Positions 51,610 to 60,843 of a DNA stretch of 64,000 nt are shown here, in pieces. Each line of letters starts with the position of its first letter. Position 1 is the first letter of the stretch. Location: assembly GCA_001599755.1 (NCBI GenBank), contig BCHX01000007.1:2480001-2544000 (forward strand). Direction: 5' to 3'. Below the pieces are notes generated by a model. That model was given only the letters and a program-made list of their open reading frames with translations, made no database searches and was not told the DNA's origin. The position numbers and the translations under genes are program-made. Source of the stretch: Gliomastix tumulicola (Eukaryota > Ascomycota > Sordariomycetes > Hypocreales > Bionectriaceae).

Positions 51610-52324
51610 GGGATTATTACCAAGAGCATAAGCCACCCGCAGTCTATAAACATCGAATATACAGTCAATAGCAGTTTTTTCAGATAGTGGATGTGTACAA
51701 GTGTCGTTCCTCTGGTCAAATTGGTCCAAACGACGTCTCGTAGCTGGCTCCCTGACACCATCCCTGTTCAGATCACTCCCAATCTATCCCACTGAGTAGA
51801 GCCTTCCCATGTCCCGCATTGGTCTCACCTTAGAACCGCATTCTCGCCTAAGACACAATTAGGAACGATAAGTGAGATTGTAGTTCCCGATTTTGCGACG
51901 ATGGGATGCACAATATTCGGAAAGGAACACATTGTTCCGAGCCTCGCCATCCATACCGTCCTACAGTCATGGGAGTTACTCGCTGCGGAGAATCGAGACA
52001 GTGGACTTCGGAACGCTTCATCTTATTCCGCGAGTCCGCCATGTCCTACAGCACAGGGATTAATTAATTTCACGAATCATGTGGCCTATTGTAGCGTCAT
52101 CGCGTCAAGCTTAGTCTAAACATGAGGTAAGTGGCAGTCGCGGAATAGCAACGGAAACATCTGGCGACAGCATCATATCATAGAAGAGAACTCAGTTGTT
52201 CGACACCAGAAACTGGCATGCTCACCATGATATTAAGGCTCACGTAGAGAAAGGGCAGCTTGTATCAATCCGTAGATTGCTTGTAGAGCTACTCAAGCCG
52301 TATTATGACAGTGTTTCGGCAAAA
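51610..52324. promoter_or_regulatory. Promoter region of P450 reductase gene
   Basis: This 715-bp region runs from the end of hmgA to the reductase start. It contains TCGGAA at 51917 and 52008 and TTCCGAG at 51935; the first and third form an inverted pair 12 bp apart. The frame open from 52196 into the reductase gene is probably leader. Confidence 0.55.
51917..51941. promoter_or_regulatory. Inverted TCGGAA/TTCCGA pair before reductase gene
   Basis: TCGGAA (51917-51922) and TTCCGA (51935-51940) face each other over 12 bp. Inside lies a second palindrome, GGAACA-cat-TGTTCC (51924-51938). It stands about 385 bp before the start codon. Confidence 0.55.
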
Positions 52325-54553
52325 ATGGACTTCTCGTCGCAGCTCTTCATTCTCTTCGCAGTGCTACTTAGCACGTTTCTATCCTGGTATTGTAGGTGGG
52401 GTTTGTTCTCAAGACGGGGCCAAGATAAACGTGATCTCGATGCATTCGCTGAGGAAGAAGCGTCCAGTTCAAGGGACCTGGTCAAACGAATGGAGGACTT
52501 GGACACACGCTGCGTCGTATTCTACGGGAGTGAGACGGGCACGGCTGAAGAGTACGCGAAGAGGCTTGTGCAGGAAGGAAAGAGCCGGTACGGGCTAGAG
52601 ACTTTGCTCGCAGATCCATCCGAGTTCGACTTTGACAATCTCAACCAAGTCCCCAGCCATAAAGCAGTCATCTTCGTGCTGGCAACGGCAGGGGAAGGAG
52701 ACCCTACCGAGAATGCAGCTGAGTTCTTCGACTTTGTCACAGCCAAGGGCGCCGAGTTCTCTCAAGACCGCAGCCCGCCACTAGAAAATCTACGTTTCGC
52801 AGCTTTTGGACTCGGCAACACCACCTACGAGCACTACAATGCTGTTATCCGCAAGGCAACATCGGCGCTGTTGGATCTCGGAGCTCGGAGAGTCGGCAAC
52901 ATGGGTGAAGGAGACGATGGTGCTGGGACGGTGGAGGAAGACTTCTTGGAATGGAAAGAGTCCATGTGGTCTGCTCTGAGCTTGGAAATGGGTCTGGAAA
53001 AGCGTGATGCGGCGAATGATCAACCGTCTTTCGCCCTCACTACGCGCCACGACCTGACCAGGGAGTCGCACGATGTCTTCCTCGGTGAACTCGGCACGGG
53101 ACATCTGCGCGGTGACTTCTCCGGTTCGTCATCCAAAAGCAACCCGCATTTAGCACCAGTGCGCAGAGCAAGGGAGCTCTTCTCGACGCCAGAACGCAAC
53201 TGCATTCATATGGAGATCGACGTTTCGGACTACTCTGGTCGCAGCCAGAGCTACCAGACAGGTGACCATGTCGCTATCTGGCCGACCAACTCGACCCACG
53301 ATGTCGATGCCTTCCTCGGGACACTCGATCTTCTTGGCAGGAGGGATGAGGTGATCAGCCTTTCCGGTGATAATGGTTCATTACAAGTCCCATTCCCAAC
53401 GCCAACAACATACGACGCCATCGCCAGGTACTACATCGAAATCGCTGGGCCGGTATCAAGGGATCACGTGGCTCAACTTGCATCCTTTGCACCAACGGAT
53501 AAGGCCAAGCAATTCCTGACCAGATTGGGAAGCGATCGAGGCCACTTCGCGAGCCAAGTCACTAAGCGATGTCTAAGCTTAGCCATGATCCTTCACGAGG
53601 CTTCCGAAGGTCAACCATGGACTGACTTGCCGTTTGCTACCATGATCGAAGGCATCAGGAAGCTCGCCCCTCGATACTATTCGATATCCTCCTCCTCACT
53701 CGAGCAACCAGGGACCCTCTCTCTGACAGTCGTGGTCGAGTCGCGCGATGTTCCCACGCGCGGGCAAAGGTTCCATGGCGTCGCTACCAACTACCTCCTC
53801 AACCTGGAGAGATTTCACAACACCGGATCACTGCAGGCCATGCCGAGGCAATCTTCCTACCACGACATCATGGGACCCCGGAACAAGTACGGGGGTCTCA
53901 AGGTTCCTATCTACATTCGCCGTTCTACCTTTCGGCTTCCAGCTGATGTGACCAGGCCGGTCATCATGGTTGGCCCCGGCACTGGTGTCGCGCCTTTTAG
54001 GGGTTTCATCAGGGAGCGGATGAAGCAACTGGAGTCTGGGCTTGCTGTAGGGAAAGTGATTCTGTTCTTCGGCTGCAGAAGTCAAAACGACGACTTTGTC
54101 TATCAAGAAGAATGGCAGGTATGTTAGATCTGTTGTATTCCAAGCTTTTTACTTGCGTTTCAACAACACGGGCTTACAGCTGACGTTGAGCAGGACATTC
54201 AAGCGCGAATGGGTGACCAGTTTGAAATGGTGACCGCATTCTCCAGGGAAGGGCCGACCAAGATCTACGTCCAGCATCGTCTTAGAGAGAAAGGCCCGGT
54301 CATCAACGAACTCATTCAGGGAAATGCGTCTTTCTACGTCTGCGGAGATGCTGCGTCCATGGCGAAGGATGTCAATAGTACACTCATCAGTATTCTTGTC
54401 GACCAGAGGGGTGTTTCGCAGAAAGAAGCAGCGGGCATCGTCAAGGAGATGAGGGATTCAAATAGGTACCAGGTACGCTCTCATTTCCAATTCTGTGCCC
54501 ATGGAGTGAGACCTTTTCTTACTAACTCCCCTGTGTAGGAGGACATTTGGTAG
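52325..54553 (+). CDS. NADPH-cytochrome P450 reductase
   Basis: This is a diflavin reductase of 695 residues that passes electrons from NADPH through FAD and FMN to microsomal P450s. Exons are 52325-54118, 54194-54472 and a 15-nt last exon, 54539-54553. An N-terminal membrane anchor (LFILFAVLLSTFLSWYC) is followed by the FMN-binding VVFYGSETGTAEEYAKRL, ATAGEGDPTENAAEFFDF and FGLGNTTYEHYN. The FAD part has APRYYSISSSS and the NADPH part has MVGPGTGVAPFRGFIRER, FFGCRSQNDDFVYQEEW and FYVCGDAASMAKDV. It ends in EDIW, the typical CPR C-terminus. A reductase in a homogentisate cluster suggests it serves ring-hydroxylating P450s, although no P450 gene is in the window. It is probably a second, dedicated copy beside a housekeeping reductase. 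Confidence 0.95.
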
Positions 54554-54740
54554 TAAGGGGCAGTAAAGGGTATTAGCAGTGGTAGGTAACACCCGAGCAA
54601 GATAATTAAAAAAAAATACACATGTCATGAAATCAAAACAATTGAGACAATTCTGAGTCTGTCTTGGTATGGTGCTTGAGTTGGGACGTTAATTCATCAC
54701 CCACGAAATCCAGCTAAAAAAGCCCGCTCAAAGGCCTAAG

Positions 54741-54762
54741 AAAAAAAAAAAAAAAAAAAAAA
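54741..54762 (+). repeat. A22 homopolymer
   Basis: There are 22 consecutive adenines in the intergenic region after the reductase gene. No target-site duplication or retroelement body was recognised next to it, so I read it as a simple repeat. Confidence 0.8.
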
Positions 54763-55530
54763 GAGACTCGCCTACACAACATCGCCTAGATTGTAGATTT
54801 ATCTTTAAAGTATCGAATGACAGGCCATGCACAAGCCTTTCGTTTGAAGATACCAAATAGAAAATATCCAGGGCATTGGAGAACATGCGTGTTGAGTAAA
54901 TTGAACCACCGCTTGCCCGGTCGTCGATATTCTCTAGGGTAGGCCAGACTCGAGCAAATCTGGGACGCGTTCTCTGGCACTGAGTCATGCTGCTGAGCTA
55001 AGTAAACTGACTGCGGTTTCACTGGCATCGCGACCATGGCTGACACTCTGACTCGTGCGTGTTTCTGGTTGGATCAACGTTGACACTGGGATGCCCAGTC
55101 GCTGGTTTCGATTGAGCCACCTTAATTGGGCATATCTAAGGCTTGAGAGGGCAGCTTGTGCGGACGCATTCACTCACTGAGCTGGATTTCACATACTCGT
55201 ACAATCAATTGGAGCTCAAGCTCAGTGCCAAATTGGGGCGCATTACCCCAACTGCTCGGTACCTCGGAATGCTTTACGCCCAATAGTGGTGACGGAATAA
55301 CTCGAAGGGCCACCTTTATGAGAGCAAGGGGCTGGTGAGAGCGAGCTTTAGCGTTGGACAAGTCCAGAATGCCAGACCTGCTCTTGGTCCTGACTCGTGC
55401 CAGTGTCGGGTGCCGACAAGCCGTTTCTGTCTTTTTTATCTCCCCTAGTTTGGCGCGTCAGACCCTGCGACTTGCCTTGCTTCCCCGCATCCTCCCTAAA
55501 TCGAAGTCCCAGTAGCCTGCAGCACGAGCG

Positions 55531-55567
55531 TCGGAATGGAAATCTCTTGCCTCACAGTCATTCCGAG
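55531..55567. promoter_or_regulatory. TCGGAA/TTCCGA pair before permease gene
   Basis: TCGGAA (55531-55536) and TTCCGAG (55561-55567) are in inverted orientation over 24 bp, about 300 bp upstream of the permease start. A further TCGGAA is at 55264-55269. Confidence 0.5.
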
Positions 55568-55864
55568 CATTGATCTCTTATCTCTGTCAAGGATCATCCG
55601 CGTCCTATCTGTGGGGAAGGGAGATACGACGTGCGTAGCTTGCTGATATCGTTCCAAGCTAAGGCGGAAGATGATAACGGAGCGCCCCTGGAGCTGACGA
55701 ATTATTGACTGCTGATTGATTCTTGCGGAGCCTACCCCGGATTATGGGATCGACCTCTGAGCAAGGCATTTTGCTATTTACCTGTCGGCTGCCACTCCGT
55801 CTCCTATCCCGACCTCAAGTACATCGTTTTGCTCTTTGCCATCCCTACTTGGTCGACAGATCCA

Positions 55865-57696
55865 ATGGCAGAGAAAGTCTACCCTATCGAACCTTTCAAG
55901 CCCAAAGACATGGAGAAGGTCAAGACAGCCGACGAGAGCAGCACGCGACTCGAGCCGTCGTACTCTCGACCGCTCGGGAACATCAGCGATGAGCAGCGCC
56001 TTGCTCAGCTGGGCCATGAGCAGCAGCTCAAGCGCAGCTTCTCACTTCCTGCTCTGGGCGCCCTGTGTCTCTGTTTGATGGCCACGTGGGAGGCTCTCTC
56101 CACGGTTATTGCTACAGCTTTGACGAGTGGCGGCCCGCCTTGTCTGTTCTACAACTAGTAAGTTGAATTCCAAGTTGGTCACACCATACCTTTATCTAAC
56201 GAGATGTTCAGTGTTCTTTCGTTCCTATGTTCGATGGCAATCGTACTTTCCCTCGGCGAGATCGCTTCAATCTATCCCACGGCCGGCGGTACTTCCCTTC
56301 ATATCGACGCAGTCCAAACATACCACGGATAGCTGATACTTGTGACTCACTTAGGTCAATATCACTGGGTTGCGGCACTTGCACCGGCCAAGTCGAGAGC
56401 GATGGCGTCCTGGGCAACAGGCTGGATCTCCCTTGGCGGCCAGATCGTCCTCACTGCGTCGGCTGCATTCGCCTCTGGACTCCAAGCTCAAGCCCTCATT
56501 GTACTGAACGACGACTCTTATATCTCTAAGCGCTGGCAGGGCATGCTTCTGTACTGGGCTGTCCTAATCCTGGTCGGAGCAATCAACATCTGGGCTATTG
56601 GAATCCTCCCTCGTCTGAACTTGGTTGCAGGTTCATACACACATGCCTCCTCCTGTCTATGACTATTGATAGCTGACATGCGTACATCTAGGAGTCATCC
56701 ACATCGGTGCTTTCATTGGCATCTTTATTGTGCTCGCCATAATGGCCGAGAAGAATTCCGCAGCTTTCGTCTTCACTGATTTCCAGAACTCGAGTGGCTG
56801 GACCAACAACGGGGTATCGTGGCTCATTGGACTGCAGAGTGCGGTCTACCCACTACTTGGGTATGTGCCTGTCGTAAAGGAAGAAAGGGCAAAGCTTTCA
56901 AGAGACTGACCTATTTGATAGGTACGATGCGGCTTGCCATCTCGCGGAGGAACTGCCCCATGCTAGCCGCAATGTTCCTATTGCCATGATCGGCAGCGTC
57001 GCCATCAACGGCCTCATCGGGCTTGCCTACTGCATCATGCTATTATTCTCAACCAGCTCCCTCGACGCGCTGATCAACACGCCAACCGGGTTTCCCTTCA
57101 TCCAGATCTTCCTTGATGCGACCAACTCCCGCGCAGGAGCCACTGTCATGGCCTGCATGCCGGTGTTCATGGCCTTCGCTGCTACTGTCGCCGGCGTGGC
57201 TTCGACGTCTCGCACCCTCTGGGCGTTTGCTCGAGACAAGGCTCTCCCCTTCCATCCGCAGCTGAGCTCTGTCGGCTCGACGCTTCAGATCCCGATCAAT
57301 GCCATCATCGTGGTCACTGTCTTGCAGATGCTCCTGGGCCTTATCTATCTCGGTAATGCCACAGCATTCAATGCCATCCTGTCCATGGCCATCATCACTC
57401 TATACATTTCCTACATCATGCCCATCTTCTATATGTTCTTCATCGGGCGGAACAAGCTCAACAGAGCAGACTATGGGTCCTTTACGATGCCGAAGTTTGT
57501 TGCCAACTTTGTTAATGTCATTAGTATGATATGGATGGTTGTCGTTATCATCTTCAGCACATTCCCTATCCAGATGCCGGTCACCAGCCAGAATATGAAT
57601 TATTCCATCGTTGTGGCGGCAGGCTGGTGTCTGTTTGGGATGGTCTACTATCATGTTTATGGCAGGCATACGTATCAAGTTCCGTACACCGATTGA
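55865..57696 (+). CDS. APC-superfamily amino acid/GABA/choline-type permease
   Basis: This is a 529-residue plasma-membrane permease in five exons: 55865-56157, 56212-56288, 56355-56630, 56692-56860 and 56922-57696. The N-terminal cytosolic part ends with the family motif QLKRSFSLPALGALCLCLMATWEALS. SLGEIASIYPTAGGQYHWVAALAP spans the second membrane pair. YDAACHLAEELPHASRNVPIAM and AGVASTSRTLWAFARDKALPFH are characteristic of the fungal Uga4/Hnm1 group that carries GABA, choline and related amines. The C-terminus is short. In this cluster an aromatic amine or amino acid is a likely cargo, by context only. The start at 55865 (MAEKVYPIE) is preferred over an in-frame ATG at 55829. Confidence 0.93.
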
Positions 57697-58452
57697 GGGT
57701 GGCTTGGATGGAGGAGCAGAATCCTGTCCTTTGCAGAGTCCCGCGTCGCCATTTGAATACCTCTTTTCTTCTCACCAGTCTAATTTTAGCCATGTATTCT
57801 CTATTTGTGTTTCCTCTTAGTGTGATCGTTTGGGTGAAGGAACGTTCGTAGTTCTGGAGGAGAACGCCGTCTATGTGTGGCTCACATTGAGTAACACTGC
57901 TCGTCTAACCTATGGTTATAATGCACAATCAATTAGCATTCGTCGCCGTAGGGATGGGATCATACAGCGCTAGGCAGCACTCATCTTGGTGCTCGTCGTC
58001 ATACTCCAAGCGCAGCTGAAATTACGTGCCGGAGCTCATAAAACTGCTTATTGGTTCTAGCATTGGCCACTGATCCTGCCTCGGAGGATCCGATTATCAA
58101 ATTGCACGGACAGGCCCTCAAGATATTCATGCAGCTTACCGTTTTAAGAAATGATATCCTGACGATGTTTCCCCACGATGGGTCCGAAGCATCCTTGCCT
58201 TATCGTGAGGGTCTCACTAATACTGTCGGAACACATTCCGAAGTAATCGCCATGCTTCCGGCCGGCCCAAATGGATTCCCCACGACCTCTTGTGTGGGCT
58301 GTGACATGTAGTGCCCGAAGCTAGGTGATAACAATGAACATGGAGGCATTTGTAAAAGGATTTGGATGTTCTTGGTGTTCTGACGATAAGTAGACTGCAA
58401 GTTATTTCAATCTCAGCGCATTGTATAGCTAAGGAGAGCGACACTACTAGCA
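57697..58452. promoter_or_regulatory. Promoter region of aldehyde dehydrogenase gene
   Basis: This 756-bp region holds the palindrome at 58226-58241. An 86-codon plus-strand frame (58051-58311) has no recognisable domain and I do not call it a gene. Confidence 0.5.
58226..58241. promoter_or_regulatory. Perfect palindrome TCGGAA-CACA-TTCCGA
   Basis: The sequence TCGGAACACATTCCGA consists of two perfect inverted 6-bp arms with a 4-bp spacer, equal to CGG-N8-CCG. It stands about 210 bp before the dehydrogenase start codon and is the best-formed copy of the cluster motif. Confidence 0.65.
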
Positions 58453-60049
58453 ATGGACTCAGTTACAATTACCGGCTTCGAAGGCAAGAAGTACCTGGGT
58501 AAGTCAGTAGACTGATTCTTACACGACTGCACACTAACACTGGTCTTTCTGAGTTCCCACTGGTATCTTCATTGACAACGAATTTCGGCCTGCGACCAAT
58601 AACGAGGTCATCAATGTCCACAACCCATCGTCTGGTGTATCACTGGGAGACTTCTCAGCGGCCCAGAAAGCGGATGTGTCTGTGGCGGTCGAATCTTCTC
58701 AAAGAGCGTTCACCGAAGTCTGGCGTCATACAACACCCGAGAAACGCAGACATCTGCTCAACCGTCTTGGTGATCTGATCGAACGCGATGGAGAGGAGCT
58801 GGCTTCGATCGAGGCTGTTGATGCCGGGATGCTCTTCAGAATGTCGATGGACTTGAGTGTTCGTCAGGCTGCCGAGACATGTCGTTACTACGCCGGGTGG
58901 GCGGACAAGATTGATGGAAAGACAATGTGTATAGCGGAGGGCATGGCCTATACTAAGCGGGCCCCTATTGGTGTTTGCGCTGCCATCACGCCTTGGAATG
59001 CCCCTTTGTAGGTTTTGCATCTTGAAATTGTCCCCTTATTGACGCATTTCTAGACTGACACCACCAGAATGATCACCATGTGGAAGCTTGCACCCGCCCT
59101 GGCCGCTGGAAACACGATTATCGTCAAGACCCCCGAACTCGCCCCTCTGTACGGCCAAAAGCTGGCTGCCCTCATCGCCGAAGCCGGATTTCCGCCAGGC
59201 GTCGTCAACATCCTATGCGGTATCGGCACAGTCGCAGGACAAGCCCTCGCCGAGCACCCCCGAATCCGCAAAATCTCCTTCACAGGCAGCACTCCAGTCG
59301 GGCGCAGCATTCTCGCCACAGCCGCACGTACAAACCTCAAACGAGTAACACTAGAGCTCGGCGGCAAAGGCCCCAGCATTGTCTTCGCGGACGCAGATAT
59401 GGAGAACGCTCTCTTCTGGACCACGATGGGCATCACCGTGCATAACGGACAGATATGCGCGGCGGGCAGCAGGATATACGTGCAGGACGAGGTCTACGAC
59501 GCGTTTGTCAAGGAGTTCTCGGCGCGGTCGCGGGACTTTGTTGCTGGTGATCCGTTGCTGGATTCTACCACCAAGGGACCGCTTATCAGTGCGTTGCAGG
59601 TAGACCGTGTCATGGGCTACGTGGCAAAGGGGCAAGATGAGCAGCTCGAACTACTTCACGGAGCCAAGGACACGGCGAGTCTGCCAGAAAAGGGGCACTT
59701 TGTGCCGAACGTGGCCTTTGGCAACGTAGCTCCCTCGGCGACTGTCATCCGTGAGGAGATTTTCGGTCCTGTGGCCAGTATCGCTCGGTTCAAGACGGAA
59801 GAGGAAGTGATCGCTCTGGCAAACGACAGTGAATACGGTCTGTCGGCGGCGATCTTCACGAGCCAGTTGAACAGAGCCATCCGTGTCAGTGATGCCATTG
59901 AGGCTGGGCAGGTCACGGTCAACATGTGGGGAACTGTGAATGCCAACACCCCATTTGGTGGTGTGAAGGGGAGTGGCATCGGCCGGGATCTCGGGGAGGA
60001 CGCCATTGAGGAGTGGACTGAGGTGAAGAGCGTCAAAATCAAAATGTGA
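58453..60049 (+). CDS. NAD(P)-dependent aldehyde dehydrogenase
   Basis: This is an aldehyde dehydrogenase of 493 residues in three exons: 58453-58498, 58554-59007 and 59068-60049. It starts with MDSVTITGFEGKKYLVPTG and the first strand GIFIDNEFRPAT. PWNAPLMITMWKLAPALAAGN is the cofactor-binding start, KISFTGSTPVGRSI the Rossmann glycine motif, and LELGGKGPSIVF carries the catalytic glutamate. The nucleophile cysteine is in HNGQICAAGSR. EEIFGPVASIARF and the C-terminal NMWGTVNANTPFGGVKGSGIGRDLG complete the fold. It would turn an aldehyde into its acid; in this cluster an arylacetaldehyde made from an amine or amino acid is plausible. No PTS1 is present. Confidence 0.95.
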
Positions 60050-60143
60050 ATGGTGTAGATATTAGATAAGACGCATTCGCTAATTACACATAATGTGTTA
60101 CTTGGCACTACTGGTGACCGAGCCGTTCCATGTCTTGGTCAAG

Positions 60144-60169
60144 TCGGAACGGCGTCGAGCATTTCCGAG
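60144..60169. promoter_or_regulatory. TCGGAA/TTCCGAG pair before Dabb gene
   Basis: TCGGAA (60144-60149) and TTCCGAG (60163-60169) are inverted over 13 bp, about 170 bp upstream of the Dabb-protein start codon and inside a 285-bp intergenic region. Confidence 0.55.
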
Positions 60170-60334
60170 TGTTCCATGATCCGTTGGTGAAGTATGATGG
60201 CAGTGATCTGGGGTGTGGACTGCCTTGGCTCGTTATATGCTTTCTATTCCCACGGCACCTCGTTCGTCAAGAGAAAACGCATCATCCAGAAGACTTCTTC
60301 TGATATCGGACCATCAGACACATACTCGAGCACC

Positions 60335-60733
60335 ATGGCTAGCAGCGCGATCAACAGAATCACCCTTTTCAAGATCCCCAGCCCGGAGGACCAGCAAAAG
60401 TTGTTGGATATCTACACGCACATGCCCTCGAAAGCTGTCAAGGTACACTTACTTCGACCTCAAACTTGTTGATCGCTGCCTCTGCTGAGCACTCGCTAAC
60501 ATTCCACGCACTACTCATAGGACGGCAAGCCGTATATTCGCTCGGTAAAGGCGGGAAGGGCCAAGCTCGACCAGCGTGCCCAAGGCTTCACAATTGCCGT
60601 CATCTCGGTCTTTGATTCCGTGGAGGACATGACATACTACGACAATGAGTGTGCCGCGCACGCTGAACTCAAGGCGTTTGCTAAGACTGTTCATCAGGGT
60701 GCGATGATGGTGTTCTTCGAGAATGAGCTTTAA
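60335..60733 (+). CDS. Dabb-type (stress-responsive A/B barrel) small protein
   Basis: This is a 106-residue protein in two exons (60335-60442, 60521-60733). It begins with the typical Dabb strand INRITLFKIPSPEDQQKLLDIY and continues with DGKPYIRSVKAGRAKLDQRAQGFTIAVISVFDSVEDMTYYDN, then a helix ending HAELKAFAKTVHQGAMMVFFENEL. The fold is a ferredoxin-like barrel that usually dimerises. Some members cyclise or hydrolyse small molecules, and many have no known reaction. Its promoter carries the cluster motif, so it probably acts in the same pathway, perhaps on an unstable intermediate. It converges on the regulator gene, with 110 bp between stop codons. Confidence 0.85.
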
Positions 60734-60843
60734 GTACTATAGTGAAGGATCATCACCCAAAAATACAAAGTGCAGGGACCAATTGCGATAAACACGTGTG
60801 ATATCAACACAATGAGTACCAGTTTCTGACGCTTGACTGACCA

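Larger units (their letters stand above)
54554..55864. promoter_or_regulatory. Upstream region of permease gene
   Basis: This 1.3-kb region holds the reductase 3' end, a run of 22 A at 54741-54762, and TCGGAA/TTCCGA motifs at 55264, 55531 and 55561 before the permease. No gene is visible. Confidence 0.5.

Noticed and set aside
52196..52324. Longer N-terminus of the P450 reductase from the ATG at 52196
   Set aside because: The added residues are hydrophilic and would bury the membrane anchor, which in this family lies at the extreme N-terminus.
54741..54762. A22 tract as the tail of a retroposed element
   Set aside because: No element body, terminal sequence or target-site duplication was found next to it.
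58051..58311. 86-codon ORF before the aldehyde dehydrogenase gene
   Set aside because: It has no recognisable domain, no splice partner and overlaps the promoter palindrome. It is likely a chance frame.
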